Notes: generated by a model from the letters alone, not told the origin. A DNA stretch of 41,999 nucleotides from a bacterium (GCA_021815205.1 JAKAHD010000006.1:1-41999), one strand, 5' to 3'; shown: positions 26,633-36,446, numbered from the stretch's first letter. A program made the numbers and translations.

Positions 26633-27523
26633 ATGAGAACATTATCCGATGCCCTGAAATGGGCCGAAGAGAAAAAAATCGCGCTCGGCCACTTCAATAT
26701 CGCGGGGTTCGAGCAGTTTCAGGCGATTGTCAATGTGGCGCGGAAACTTGACCTTCCCGTCTTGATCGGCGTTTCGGAGGGAGAGCGGGAATATTTGGGC
26801 GTGCGGCGGGTGCGCGACCTTGCGGACAGCGTGAACCGCGAATTTGGGAACCCGGATGCCGAATGGGGCTTCTGGCTCTTTGTGAACGCGGACCATACCC
26901 ATTCGATTGAAAAAGCGAAAGAGGCCGCCGCAGCCGGATTCGATGAGGTGCTTTTTGATGGAGGGAAGCTGTCGCTTGAAGAGAACATCAAAAAAACACA
27001 GGAAGCGATCCGCCTTGCGCGCGCCGCACATCCCGACGTGGTGATTGAGGGGGAGCTTGGATATATAGGAACTTCATCCGAGATCCGCACGGCGATTCCC
27101 GAAGGCGCGGCGATCAAGCCGGAAGATCTTACGAAACCGGAAGAGGCGCTCCGGTTTGTCGAAGTGACAGGCGTGGACATGCTCGCGCCCGCCGTTGGAA
27201 ACATTCATGGAATGTTTGCCAACATGCCGGATCCGGGGCTCGATCTCCAAAGGATCAGGACGATAAAAGATGCCGTAAAAATCCCCCTTGTCTTGCATGG
27301 CGGATCGGGGAATACCGACGCTGATTTTCTGGCGGCAATCAATGCAGGGATCAATATCATTCACATCTCGACCGAGCTTCGTCTCGCGTGGCGGAAGAGT
27401 TTGGAGCGGGCACTCAAGGAGAATCCGAGCGAGATCGCGCCCTATAAACTCATGCCGGGCGTGATCGCCGCGGCAGAAGAAGTGGTAGAGAGAAGATTGA
27501 GATTATTTTCTAAAATCTCTTGA
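26633..27523 (+). CDS. fba: Class II fructose-bisphosphate aldolase
   Basis: ALGHFNIAGFEQFQAIV; VNADHTHSIEKAKEAAAAGFDEVLFDGGKLSLEENIKKT; VIEGELGYIG; LVLHGGSGN. Confidence 0.92.
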   Translation: MRTLSDALKWAEEKKIALGHFNIAGFEQFQAIVNVARKLDLPVLIGVSEGEREYLGVRRVRDLADSVNREFGNPDAEWGFWLFVNADHTHSIEKAKEAAAAGFDEVLFDGGKLSLEENIKKTQEAIRLARAAHPDVVIEGELGYIGTSSEIRTAIPEGAAIKPEDLTKPEEALRFVEVTGVDMLAPAVGNIHGMFANMPDPGLDLQRIRTIKDAVKIPLVLHGGSGNTDADFLAAINAGINIIHISTELRLAWRKSLERALKENPSEIAPYKLMPGVIAAAEEVVERRLRLFSKIS

Positions 27524-27596
27524 GGTAGAAGCAGATAACGCAGAAACGAACGCAGATGTACGCTGATGTTTTGCGTCTATCCGCGTGCTCGCGGCG
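27524..27596. repeat. Family E dispersed repeat copy
   Basis: TAGAAGCAGATAACGCAGAAACGAACGCAGATGTACGCTGATGTT... Confidence 0.7.
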
Positions 27597-27619
27597 TGAT
27601 CTATTCTTGGGTTTAATAC

Positions 27620-27674
27620 CCTTTATTCCCCACATCTTCCTAGAATACCCCGCAGGAAGGTGTGAAGATTTATT
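27620..27674. repeat. Short (minimal) family B element
   Basis: CACATCTTCC tagaataccccgca GGAAGGTGTG. Confidence 0.75.
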
Positions 27675-27709
27675 GCCCAACACATTTCTTTCTGATATAA
27701 CTAACCCAT

Positions 27710-28450
27710 ATGGAAACACAGGAGGTGAAGAAAATAATTCTTGAGGCGCGCGCGGGGACCGGAGGAGACGAAGCGGCGATTTTTGCGGGGGATCTCGTGC
27801 GCATGTATCAGCGCTATGCCGCGAAACGCGGATGGAAGTTTGGCGTACTCGATGCGTCGGAGAGCGGGACGCGCGGCTATAAAACACTCGTTGCCGAAAT
27901 CCAAGGCGACGGCGCCTATGAAGCGTTCCGGCATGAGTCGGGCGTACATCGCGTGCAGCGCGTGCCGGAGACGGAGCGGCAGGGAAGGGTGCATACTTCA
28001 ACGGCCTCGGTTGCGGTATTGCCGATCGTAGAAGCGAAAGAAGTGCGAATCAAGGATAGCGACCTCGAGGTAACCTTCTCGCGCGCGGGAGGGCCTGGAG
28101 GACAGAATGTGAACAAAGTGGAAACGGCAGTGCGCATTCTTCATAGGCCCACGGGGATCGTCGTCTCAATGCGCGAAGAACGATCACAGCATGCGAACCG
28201 CGAGAAGGCGATGGAGGTACTTCGCTCGAAACTCTATGAAATCCAGCGCGAGCAGGCGGTGGGATCGGTTGATCAGATAAGAAAAGAGCAGATCGGCTCG
28301 GCGGAACGCTCGGAGAAGATTCGAACTTATAATTTCCCCGAAGATCGCATTACCGACCACCGGATCGGGAAAAAGTGGCACAACATCGAGAAGATTCTCG
28401 AGGGAAATTTTGATCCGATTGTGGAGGCGTTTTCTCGAGAGGAAAGATAA
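27710..28450 (+). CDS. prfA: Peptide chain release factor 1-type protein lacking N-terminal domain 1
   Basis: [52 protein letters not shown] (PxT motif = PET); [33 protein letters not shown]. Confidence 0.88.
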   Translation: METQEVKKIILEARAGTGGDEAAIFAGDLVRMYQRYAAKRGWKFGVLDASESGTRGYKTLVAEIQGDGAYEAFRHESGVHRVQRVPETERQGRVHTSTASVAVLPIVEAKEVRIKDSDLEVTFSRAGGPGGQNVNKVETAVRILHRPTGIVVSMREERSQHANREKAMEVLRSKLYEIQREQAVGSVDQIRKEQIGSAERSEKIRTYNFPEDRITDHRIGKKWHNIEKILEGNFDPIVEAFSREER

Positions 28451-28451
28451 T

Positions 28452-28548
28452 TCTAAATTTAAAATTTTAAGTTTTAAATCAATTTTAATTTGATCGAATT
28501 TTAAAATTCGTTCATTCAGTTAAAATTTAGAAATTAAAATTCTAATTT
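28452..28548. repeat. Family C AT-rich dispersed repeat
   Basis: TCTAAATTTAAAATTTTAAGTTTTAAATCAATTTTAATTTGATCGAATTTTAAAATTC... Confidence 0.75.
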
Positions 28549-29978
28549 GCGTTTAAGGTATTGATATCCTGCTGGAACTGGTTCGCGCGATTCACCACCG
28601 GCTGGCCGTACCAGAAGCGGTATGTGTACCATCTGCTTCCTGCGTAATATTGCGCGGCGGCGCAGCGTTCGAGCAGTGTTTGATAAGGGGCAATGTTTTG
28701 ATTTGCCGAGGCATAACTCTTGCAGCTCGAAGAATTCAAGAGATCCGAGATATAGATGCCGGTTGCGACGAAGGCGTCCGAGTTGTTCCACGGGTTCGGA
28801 GGATTATTGCCCGTAACCTTTGAAATTGCCGCGGAGTAAAGGTTCCACGTGGATGGTATAAACTGCGCGGGCCCCATTGCGCCGCCGTAGGCGCCGTCGG
28901 AATTGGGGCATGACACATAGGCGGCCTGTGAATTTGGGTCGATGCCGAGTTTTTGGAGCAGCGGAAGAAAGAGCGGCACGTCCCGCGTCGGATTCATTGC
29001 GGTTTTATAGGAACATTTCCCGACGTTTTTTCCGAGCGCCGATTCACGGTCCAAGATCGCGAGGATGAGCGCCGCGCGGACACCTGTCGCTCCTTCGGCG
29101 AGTTTTGCGTAATCATACGCCTTTTGGAACGTAAGTTCGCCGCCCCCCAGAAGCTCGAATATCCTGTTCCGGATTTGCGCCGCGGTCGCCCTGTTCTTTA
29201 TGAGCAGCTTCTGATACACGGCTTCCTGCCCCCTTGTTTGCGCAAGGATGGTCGATTTTTGACTTTGCACCGCTTTCAGATTCCATTGCTGTGCCTGCTG
29301 GATCGCCATGAAGTTCTCCGTATCGCTTTTCTCGTTCGAGAGCTGCTGCTTCTGTTCGAGAAGCTGCCCGCGAAGCTTCACGATCTCGTCGAGTGCGATG
29401 CGGACATTGCTTTGTACGAGTGTGACATCATTCAAGTTCCCAAAAAAATCGGAGAGGCGATTATTTGCGAGAAGAATCTCAAGCGTACTCTCCTTATCCG
29501 CTTCGTAGAGCGCTTGTAGTGCAACCGCGAGCGCGGTTTTGTGGTCATTGATCTGGCTCTCCGTCTGGTTGATCTGCCCCTGCGTCGTACCGATCTGATC
29601 ATTCAGTTGCCGCAACTGGAGGTTGACTGCCTTGATTTGGAGATTTAATTTATTAATTCTGGCGTTCAAGGTCGCAATTTCGTTGCCGAGCGTGTTGCCC
29701 TGCTTTTGATACTGATTGATCTTCTGCTGATTCTCCTCAATCTGACGCTCAAGGGCGGCAAGCTGTTGCTCCAGCGCCGAACGTTCCGCCGCGGTATTCT
29801 GCGGTGTGGAAGACGCGGTGCGTACCGTGGAAGATGCGGAGGATGATGCAAATGTCGCTTCCGCATGCACACCCGTGCCTGGAGAGAAGATGAAGAAAAA
29901 CGCCGCGGCGACGAACACTACCGTTCCGCATCGCACGGCTTTTCTTGGGGGAGGTGTGTGCATTTTTACCTGTATCAT
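28542..29978 (-). CDS. Coiled-coil peptidoglycan-hydrolase-like protein with lytic transglycosylase-like C-terminal domain
   Basis: Signal peptide; long Q/N-rich coiled coil; ALILAILDRESALGKNVGKC...GAYGGAMGPAQFIPSTWNLY. Confidence 0.85.
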   Translation of the reverse strand: MIQVKMHTPPPRKAVRCGTVVFVAAAFFFIFSPGTGVHAEATFASSSASSTVRTASSTPQNTAAERSALEQQLAALERQIEENQQKINQYQKQGNTLGNEIATLNARINKLNLQIKAVNLQLRQLNDQIGTTQGQINQTESQINDHKTALAVALQALYEADKESTLEILLANNRLSDFFGNLNDVTLVQSNVRIALDEIVKLRGQLLEQKQQLSNEKSDTENFMAIQQAQQWNLKAVQSQKSTILAQTRGQEAVYQKLLIKNRATAAQIRNRIFELLGGGELTFQKAYDYAKLAEGATGVRAALILAILDRESALGKNVGKCSYKTAMNPTRDVPLFLPLLQKLGIDPNSQAAYVSCPNSDGAYGGAMGPAQFIPSTWNLYSAAISKVTGNNPPNPWNNSDAFVATGIYISDLLNSSSCKSYASANQNIAPYQTLLERCAAAQYYAGSRWYTYRFWYGQPVVNRANQFQQDINTLNAN

Positions 29979-30070
29979 ACCACATAAGAAGAAACGCTTC
30001 GAACAGCGTTGCGTTACGCGTTACAACAACAAACCGCCCCAGACGGATCGGGGCGGTTTGTTGGTGTGTA

Positions 30071-30715
30071 CTATTTTTTTATTTCCTCCTCTTTGTCATT
30101 TGGCGGCTGTGTCGCCTCAACGGTTTCCACAGCAGGCGTCGTGATTGGCGTCTCCTCCTTCTCTTTTGCCGGTTCCGTGACCGTAACGATAATGCTCTCG
30201 AGGGGGGTTATTGCTTTCACCTGCTCCGATATCGTGAGATCGCGCAGTGCGATGCTCTGGCTCGCATCGGAGAGATTTGAGAGATCAACCTCGAACCGAT
30301 GAGGAATGTGTTCGGGAAGCGCTTCTATTTCTATCTCGTCGGTCACCTTAACGAGCAGAAGGCCATGTTTTACCGCGGGCGCTTCGCCCACGAATTCAAT
30401 GGGAACCTTCGCTCTGATTTTCTCACCCTTCTTCACGCTGTGGAAATCGATGGTACATATCGAGCCTGAAAGATGATCCCGCATGACATCGGCGATAAGC
30501 GCCTGGAATTTTTCACCCTTCTCGTTTATGAGCGTGATCACAGTATTTTCTCCCGCTTCCTTGAATACTTTGAGGAAATCTTTCGATGTAACGGTGAGAT
30601 GTTTATTCTCAATGCCGTGGCCAAAAAGTTCCGCAGGGATGAGCCCTTCTGCACGGAGGTGTTTTGTCTTCTTTCCCAATATCATTCGCTCTTTTACGGT
30701 AAGTTCAATGGGCAT
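30071..30715 (-). CDS. rplY: 50S ribosomal protein L25 (Ctc-like)
   Basis: LTVKERMILGKKTKHLRAEGLIPAELFGHGIENKHLTVTSKDFLKVFKEAGENTVITL. Confidence 0.9.
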   Translation of the reverse strand: MPIELTVKERMILGKKTKHLRAEGLIPAELFGHGIENKHLTVTSKDFLKVFKEAGENTVITLINEKGEKFQALIADVMRDHLSGSICTIDFHSVKKGEKIRAKVPIEFVGEAPAVKHGLLLVKVTDEIEIEALPEHIPHRFEVDLSNLSDASQSIALRDLTISEQVKAITPLESIIVTVTEPAKEKEETPITTPAVETVEATQPPNDKEEEIKK

Positions 30716-30719
30716 GATT

Positions 30720-30822
30720 TATTTCAATTTTAAATTCAGAATTTTAAATTTTAATTCAATTTCTCAATTTTAAAATTTGATGGAATTAAAATTGATTTAG
30801 AATTTAGAACTTAAAATTTCTT
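30720..30822. repeat. Family C AT-rich dispersed repeat
   Basis: Imperfect inverted AATTTTAAATTC.../...AATTTAGAACTTAAAATTTC. Confidence 0.7.
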
Positions 30823-31090
30823 ATTTTTCTTTGGAGCGGCCCCCTGCCATTTCCTTCTTCGTCCGCACCTTTTTGGGCGCTTTCGGCTGTGCTTTTGCTC
30901 TCCTTGCTTTGAACTTCTCGACGCGTCCCGCGGTATCGATAAGCTGTTCGCGTCCCGTATAGAACGGATGGCACTTGCTGCAGATTTCAACCTTGAGTTC
31001 CTGCTTTGTAGACCCCACCGTAAACGTGTTGCCGCACGCGCAGCGCACGTTCGCTTTGGGGTAGTATTCCGGATGGATATCTTGTTTCAT
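30821..31090 (-). CDS. rpmE: 50S ribosomal protein L31
   Basis: [60 protein letters not shown]. Confidence 0.95.
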   Translation of the reverse strand: MKQDIHPEYYPKANVRCACGNTFTVGSTKQELKVEICSKCHPFYTGREQLIDTAGRVEKFKARRAKAQPKAPKKVRTKKEMAGGRSKEK

Positions 31091-31099
31091 TGTGTATTC

Positions 31100-31190
31100 A
31101 ATGCAAAATTACGAACACCCCATGCGAATCATGCGAAAGACGTTTTTCGCGGTATTCGCATAATGCATTCGCGCGTTTCGCATTATATGC
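31100..31190. repeat. Family F dispersed palindrome, copy 3
   Basis: AATGCAAAATTACGAACACCCCATGCGAATC...GCGCGTTTCGCATT. Confidence 0.75.
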
Positions 31191-31370
31191 TTTCTCTTTT
31201 GTAGCTCTAGGATAGCACCTACTTCTTTACTTGACAAGCGTGTGTTTATCCCTATACTAAGAACCTGCAAGATATACAGAAGAGGATGGGAAGGAACGTC
31301 CCTTAAAATACTTGAAGCAGCAAATAGCAAACGTTGAGAGTTTTTTTAGTTGTCCCTTTCCAAAATACTG

Positions 31371-31453
31371 ATTTACGCCGATGTATCGCTGATGACCGCT
31401 GATGCCGTAAGACGTATCCGCGGAAATCTGTTTTTAATCTGTGTTAATCAGCG
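31371..31453. repeat. Family E dispersed repeat just upstream of 16S
   Basis: TTTACGCCGATGTATCGCTGATGACCGCTGATG...TCTGTGTTAATCAGCG. Confidence 0.75.
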
Positions 31454-31539
31454 TTTTGTTTAGAGGATTTGATCCTGGTCCAGGATGAACGCTGGCGGCG
31501 TGGATAAGGCATGCAAGTCGAACGTGTCAGTGTTTCACA

Positions 31540-31635
31540 CTGACCGCAGAAGGTCGCGGAAAAGACGCAGAAGGTCGCGGAAACGAAACGTTTCCGCGTA
31601 ATTCAGCGTAAAGTCTGCGTGTGTCCGCGGCCAAT
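31540..31635. repeat. Palindromic insertion at the helix 6 (V1) tip of 16S
   Basis: h6 stem CAGTGTTTCACA/TGTGAAACATTG encloses GACCGCAGAAGGTCGCGG...TCCGCGG. Confidence 0.7.
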
Positions 31636-31748
31636 GTGAAACATTGGCAAGTGGCGAACGAGTTAGTAATACCTTGGTACGTACCTCGAAGTCGGGCATA
31701 ACGAGCCGAAAGGTTCGCTAATTCCCGATGGCACCAGTGCATTGCATT

Positions 31749-31874
31749 GGAAATTCGAAATGCGAATAGCGAAGCTCGAAACAAATTCGAAATCCAAAAT
31801 CCGAATGTTTTAAACATTTTGATTTCGGTCATTCTCATTTGTTTCGGATTTCGTGCTTCGGATTTCGTGCTTCC
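31749..31874. repeat. Family D palindromic repeat inserted in the V2 region of 16S
   Basis: GGAAATTCGAAATGCG...CGAAACAAATTCGAAATCC...TTTCGGTCATT...TTTCGGATTTCGTGCTTCC; enclosed by a long rRNA stem. Confidence 0.75.
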
Positions 31875-32166
31875 ACTGCAGTGCATTGGTTAAAGGCGCA
31901 AGCCGCTTCGAGATCGGCCTGGGTCCTATCAGCTTGTTGGTGAGGTAACGGCTCACCAAGGCTATGACGGGTAGGGGGGCTGAGAGGCTGATCCCCAACG
32001 ACGAGACTGAGACACGGCTCGTACACCTACGGGTGGCAGCAGTCGAGAATATTCGACAATGGGCGAAAGCCTGATCGAGCGACGCCGCGTGCAGGATGAA
32101 GCACCTCGGTGTGTAAACTGCTTTTCCACGGGAAAAAGGCGCATCTCACTAAGGCGAGATGCGAAT

Positions 32167-32240
32167 GAGTAAATTTGAAATTTGAAATTTTTATTCAATT
32201 TTAAATTGATTAAAAATTAAGAATTAAAAATTAAAAATTC
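32167..32240. repeat. Family C AT-rich repeat inserted in the V3 (h17) region of 16S
   Basis: AAATTTGAAATTTGAAATTTTTATTCAATTTTAAATTGATTAAAAATTAAGAATTAAAAATTAAAAATTC, close to 40253-40369. Confidence 0.8.
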
Positions 32241-32303
32241 GCACCGAACTTTAGCGAGGTGCGTGTTGATGGTACCGTGGGAATAAGTGGCTGCAAACTT
32301 CGT

Positions 32304-32659
32304 GCCAGCCCCGTCACCTTTCGAGGTGCGAGGGCTGATAATCTGGCGCGACCTTATGGAGCAATCCATATTGAATAACTCTGCTTATATGCTGGGACAT
32401 TTTGATAGCGGCGATCAGCCCTCGGGTTGGTTTTATCAAAACAATCAGCAGGGAACCCAACACCTTTTGCGCAGTGATTTGTGCATCTGGTGTTGGAGGC
32501 AGCGCCCTCTGTGCAATTGAGCACAAAAGGCGCTGGACCCTCAGAGACTTGACCTGAAAGATGGTCGGAGTCATCGGGAAACGATGGCTAACATGCAGAG
32601 CCCCCGGTGAAAACCTGGGTGGTGATATAGTCCACACTCTACACCTTGAAAGGTGCGGG
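32304..32659 (+). mobile_element. Group I-like self-splicing intron at S516 of 16S (~356 nt, no ORF)
   Basis: 5' exon ends ..CGU(516), 3' exon resumes GCCAGCAGCCGCGG; intron ends in G; CAGAGACTTGACC and GATATAGTCC resemble group I P7 core strands. Confidence 0.75.
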
Positions 32660-33463
32660 GCCAGCAGCCGCGGTAATACGAAGGCCACAAGCGTTATCCG
32701 GATTTATTGGGCGTAAAGGGCGCGTAGGGGGCTTGATGTGTTTCTGGTAAAATACCGGGGCTTAACTCCGGAACCGCCGGGAAAACTATCAGGCTAGAGG
32801 ATGTGAGAGGTGAGTGGAACGCACGGTGTAGGGGTGAAATCCGTTGATATCGTGCGGAACACCAAAGGCGAAGGCAGCTCACTGGGACATTCCTGACCCT
32901 GAGGCGCGAAAGCGTGGGCAGAAAAAAGGATTAGATACCCTTGTATTCCACGCCCTAAACGATGCTGACTAGTCGTCTCGAGTATCGACCCTCGGGGTGG
33001 CGTAGCTTACGCGTTAAGTCAGCCGCCTGGGAAGTACGAGCGCAAGCTTAAAACTCAAAGGAATAGACGGGGACTCGCACAAGCGGTGGAACATGTGGTT
33101 TAATTCGACGGTAAGCGAGGAACCTCACCAGGGCTAGACATCTTCACGACGATCTTCCGAAAGGGAGATCTTCCCACAAGGACGTGAGGACAGGTGCTGC
33201 ATGGTTGCCGTCAGCATGTGCCGTGAGGCGCTCCCTTCAATGGGGTAACATGCGCAACCCTCATCTCGTGTTACACGCAGTCACGAGAGACTGCCGTCCT
33301 ATAGACGGAGGAAGGTGAGGATGACGTCAAATCAGCATGGCCCTTTGATGCCCTGGGCTACACACATGTTACAATGGCCGGAACAGCGGGTTGCCAAGCC
33401 GTAAGGCGGAGCCAATCCCTATAAAAACGGCCTCAGTTCAGATTGAGGGCTGCAACTCGCCCT

Positions 33464-33497
<34 letters not shown>

Positions 33498-33535
33498 AAC
33501 GCCGCGGTGAATACGTTCTCGAGTCCTGTACTCAC

Positions 33536-34518
33536 ATGAAAAAGCGCTTGGCAGGTAAGAAAGCCAAAAAGTGCAAATCTTTTCCTTCCGTAACGTCTAC
33601 GGAAGCGTAGCCGAAGGATAGGTCTGACGCCGCGAGGCGCTGACTGGAGGATCCGGAAGCAAACAATAGTCCGAACGAATCCGCATACACGCGGAAAGGC
33701 TGATCGAGCTACGGAATGGCGGTGAGCGTAGTGAAGATCAAATGACAACGCCTTGTTCGGAATGTAAGAAAAGGTTTTCTTACTGACCCAAGGAGATCTG
33801 ACGTTGTTATCATAAACGCTCAATATGATATAATGTATCTGACGCAGCGTCAGAAGTCAGCTGGAGCGTAGTACCCCGAGTGTATCGAGGGGGAAGGTCT
33901 CCTCTTAATGTAAATGTTCACACCAGAATATATAACTGGTTTAGTTGATGGGGAAGGAAGTTTTACTGTTCACGTGAGAAATCCGAAGACGGGAGGTAAC
34001 GTGAAACGAAGAGCAAAAGCCGAACCGAGATTTTATGTCAAATTAGTGGAGAAAGATAAAGCAATTCTTCATCATTTGAAACGATATTTCGGTTGCGGAA
34101 ATGTTTACTTCCAGAAAGATAAGCGTCCCCGTCATCAGAATTGCTATCGTTATGAAGTAGCGGGAAGAGATGACTTGGAAAAAACAATAATCCCGTTTTT
34201 TCGAGAGCATCCTCTTCAATTTCCTTCAAAACAGAAGGACTTCAAAGTCTTTTGTGGTTTAATGGATATGATTCATGCCGGAGCGCATCTGACAGATGAA
34301 GGACTACTCAAAATGATAGTACTGAAAGAACAAATGCATTAAGCTCGCCGTATACGGGAAATCCGTCCGTACGGCCCCACTTCACTCTTCGAGTTTCGAG
34401 GGGCAAGTGGGGGCTTTCGCGGAAGTTTTAGGTAAGGCAAGTCCGCTCACTTAGTGGGCCTGCCCGACGAAGTTTCAGCGAAGTCGGGAACATCAACTCT
34501 TAGTACAAAGAGGATAAT
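33536..34518 (+). mobile_element. Second 16S intron (~0.98 kb, near positions 1395-1400) carrying a LAGLIDADG homing endonuclease ORF; boundaries approximate
   Basis: 5' exon ..GAATACGTTCTCGAGTCCTGTACTCAC; 3' exon CGCCCGTCACACCAAGGGAG. Confidence 0.75.
33914..34342 (+). CDS. LAGLIDADG homing endonuclease (single motif)
   Basis: MFTPEYITGLVDGEGSFTVHVRNPKTGG...RPRHQNCYRYEVAGRDDLEKTIIPFFREHPLQFPSKQKDFKVF. Confidence 0.93.
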   Translation: MFTPEYITGLVDGEGSFTVHVRNPKTGGNVKRRAKAEPRFYVKLVEKDKAILHHLKRYFGCGNVYFQKDKRPRHQNCYRYEVAGRDDLEKTIIPFFREHPLQFPSKQKDFKVFCGLMDMIHAGAHLTDEGLLKMIVLKEQMH

Positions 34519-34649
34519 CGCCCGTCACACCAAGGGAGCCGGGAGTGCCTAAAGTTCGCTTCGGTGGATTAGGGTAAACTCGGTGACACGGGTGAAGTCG
34601 TAACAAGGCACGCGTAGCGGAAGCTGTGCGTGGATTAATTACATTTAGT

Positions 34650-34735
34650 CGTACTGATCTCCGCTGATTGCGAGCTGATGACCGCTGATATGTATCAGCG
34701 AAAATCAGCAAAATATCAGCGAAAATCAGTGGTTG
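34650..34735. repeat. Family E dispersed palindrome just downstream of 16S
   Basis: CTGATCTCCGCTGATTGCGAGCTGATGACCGCTGATATGTATCAGCGAAAATCAGC... Confidence 0.8.
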
Positions 34736-34802
34736 CCCTCCGGGCAACAGGAAGGTGTTGGCCGATCAACCTAAAGTCTCGGCTTGTCTTGTCTCGGACA
34801 AG

Positions 34803-34895
34803 ACTACGGATTGCCGCTGATTTTTGAGCAGATTGCCGCTGATTACAGTTTTCGTATCAGCGTAGATCAGCCTCTATCAGCGAGTATCAGTGGTC
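34803..34895. repeat. Family E dispersed palindrome, second downstream copy
   Basis: GATTGCCGCTGATTTTTGAGCAGATTGCCGCTGATTAC...GTATCAGCGTAGATCAGCC. Confidence 0.8.
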
Positions 34896-34951
34896 TCGCC
34901 CGGGGCGAGACAGAGGGACAACTAAAAAAGTTCTCAACTCTCGAAGGGGGG

Positions 34952-35100
34952 CGGATTTCCGATAATTTGCTCTCGAAAACACGCGTCACCCCGCCCCAGC
35001 CGGCGGGGTGCGCTCGCTCTCGGTTTCGCTCTTCCGCCTTCGGCGGAAACCGTGCCCGCTCAACCTGCGAGACGGTTTTCTCGAGAAACATCGGAAATCC
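34952..35100. repeat. Large structured palindromic element (GGATTTCCGAT...ATCGGAAATCC)
   Basis: 11-bp outer arms plus inner GC-rich hairpins. Confidence 0.7.
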
Positions 35101-35164
35101 TTGTGATAAAAATGGGACGGCTCCTTAGTTTGGTAGCTCGCTTTGATTTAAGAGGAGAAATTGC

Positions 35165-35170
35165 TATAAT
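35165..35170 (+). promoter_or_regulatory. -10 box TATAAT, 7 nt before ATG 35178
   Basis: TATAAT-tcgagaa-ATG. Confidence 0.55.
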
Positions 35171-35177
35171 TCGAGAA

Positions 35178-35570
35178 ATGCCGGAAACGCAACCAAAGAA
35201 GATATTACTCGTGGAAGATGAGCCGATGCTCTCGAGCTTGTTGCAGCAGCGGCTCGTGAAGGAGGGGTATGATGTGCCGCTTGCGAGAGACGGAGTGGAG
35301 GCCGTGAAGTTTTTGCGCCAAGATAAGCCCGATCTTATACTCCTCGATATTATTCTCCCCAAGATGTCAGGATTCGAGGTGATGGAAACCATGAAGAACG
35401 ACCCAACCGTCTTTCCCGCGCCCGTCGTGATTATCTCGAACTTGGGCCAAGAAAGCGATATTGAGAGAGGAAGAGCGCTCGGGGCGGTCGGGTATTTTAT
35501 TAAGGCACAACTCTCAATAGAGGACCTGGTATCGAAGATAGGGGAGTTTTTCGCCTCCAAGAAAACATAG
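35178..35570 (+). CDS. Response regulator, receiver domain only
   Basis: KKILLVEDEPMLSSLLQQRL; PDLILLDIILPKMSGFEVM; VVIISNLGQESD; YFIKAQLS. Confidence 0.93.
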   Translation: MPETQPKKILLVEDEPMLSSLLQQRLVKEGYDVPLARDGVEAVKFLRQDKPDLILLDIILPKMSGFEVMETMKNDPTVFPAPVVIISNLGQESDIERGRALGAVGYFIKAQLSIEDLVSKIGEFFASKKT

Positions 35571-35676
35571 ACAGATAGGGAGTTATGCACATATACCCCT
35601 TACGGTTTTATGCTATACTCTTATTCAAGAGTTCCGCAGAGGGGGAGTTGAAGGTCAGAATTATTTGATTCTCTAC

Positions 35677-36264
35677 ATGAGCATACAACAGCAATCGAAA
35701 CGCGGGTTTACCCTTATCGAACTTTTGGTTGTGATCGCAATCCTTGCAATTTTGGCAGTTGCGGTGGTCTTGGTATTGAATCCGGCGGAGCTTCTGAAGC
35801 AAGGAAGGGATACAACGAGAATCTCCGATCTTGCGGCAGTGAATAGCGCAATCGCACTCTTTGTGGCCGACGTAAGAACTTATACGTGGTCAACGGTTGC
35901 TACGCCGAACTGTACGGGAGCAACTCCGTTTACGGGCGGCGGCGGAAGCATTACGTGTACCGTAGTAAGTTCTACGGTCGTGACAGGGGCCGGCTGGGTG
36001 CCGGTGAACTTCTCCGCAATCTCGAGCGGCGCGCCGCTCTCGCGGTTGCCGCTCGATCCCGTGAACTCGGGAGTAAATGAGTATCTCTATGCCGCCTCTT
36101 CGACGGCGGGATATTTCGAGCTCGTCGCGAATATGGAGAGTGTGAAATACGCGACTAACGGGACAGCTGATGTGGAGTCGAATACGAAAGATGGCGGAAG
36201 CGGTACGAACAGTAATAATGTGTATCAGGTAGGAAGCGAGCTTGATCTCATCTCCGCGTTCTAG
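35677..36264 (+). CDS. Type IV pilin-like protein 1
   Basis: KRGFTLIELLVVIAILAILAVAVVLVLNPAELLKQGRD. Confidence 0.93.
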   Translation: MSIQQQSKRGFTLIELLVVIAILAILAVAVVLVLNPAELLKQGRDTTRISDLAAVNSAIALFVADVRTYTWSTVATPNCTGATPFTGGGGSITCTVVSSTVVTGAGWVPVNFSAISSGAPLSRLPLDPVNSGVNEYLYAASSTAGYFELVANMESVKYATNGTADVESNTKDGGSGTNSNNVYQVGSELDLISAF

Positions 36265-36271
36265 CGTAACT

Positions 36272-36432
36272 GAAATAAATCCCCACACCCTCCTGTGAGG
36301 TATTAAACCCCGCGGGAAGGACTTCTCCGCCGCCCATTCACCCCCACCTGATTTCGTAGGTGGGAGATTCATCTCCGAAGCCAAGCCCCCACCGCACGGC
36401 TTTTAGTCGTGCGATGCCCTTTTGTGGGTGTG
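36272..36432. repeat. Family B cruciform-like element, copy 4
   Basis: AATAAATCCCCACACCCTCCTGTGAGGTATTAAACCCCGCGGGAAGGACTTCTCCGCCGCCCATTCACCCCCAC... close to 21898-22073. Confidence 0.85.
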
Positions 36433-36446
36433 GTATACTATACTAC

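Noticed and set aside
34650-34895. Possible CRISPR array from repeated CGCTGAT units
   Set aside because: Units are short, irregular and palindromic with no constant repeat/spacer periodicity; no cas genes in the window.
34733-35177. Possible 23S 5' end or tRNA in the 16S downstream spacer
   Set aside because: No recognisable 23S or tRNA motifs; sequence consists of CGCTGAT repeats and GC-rich palindromes.
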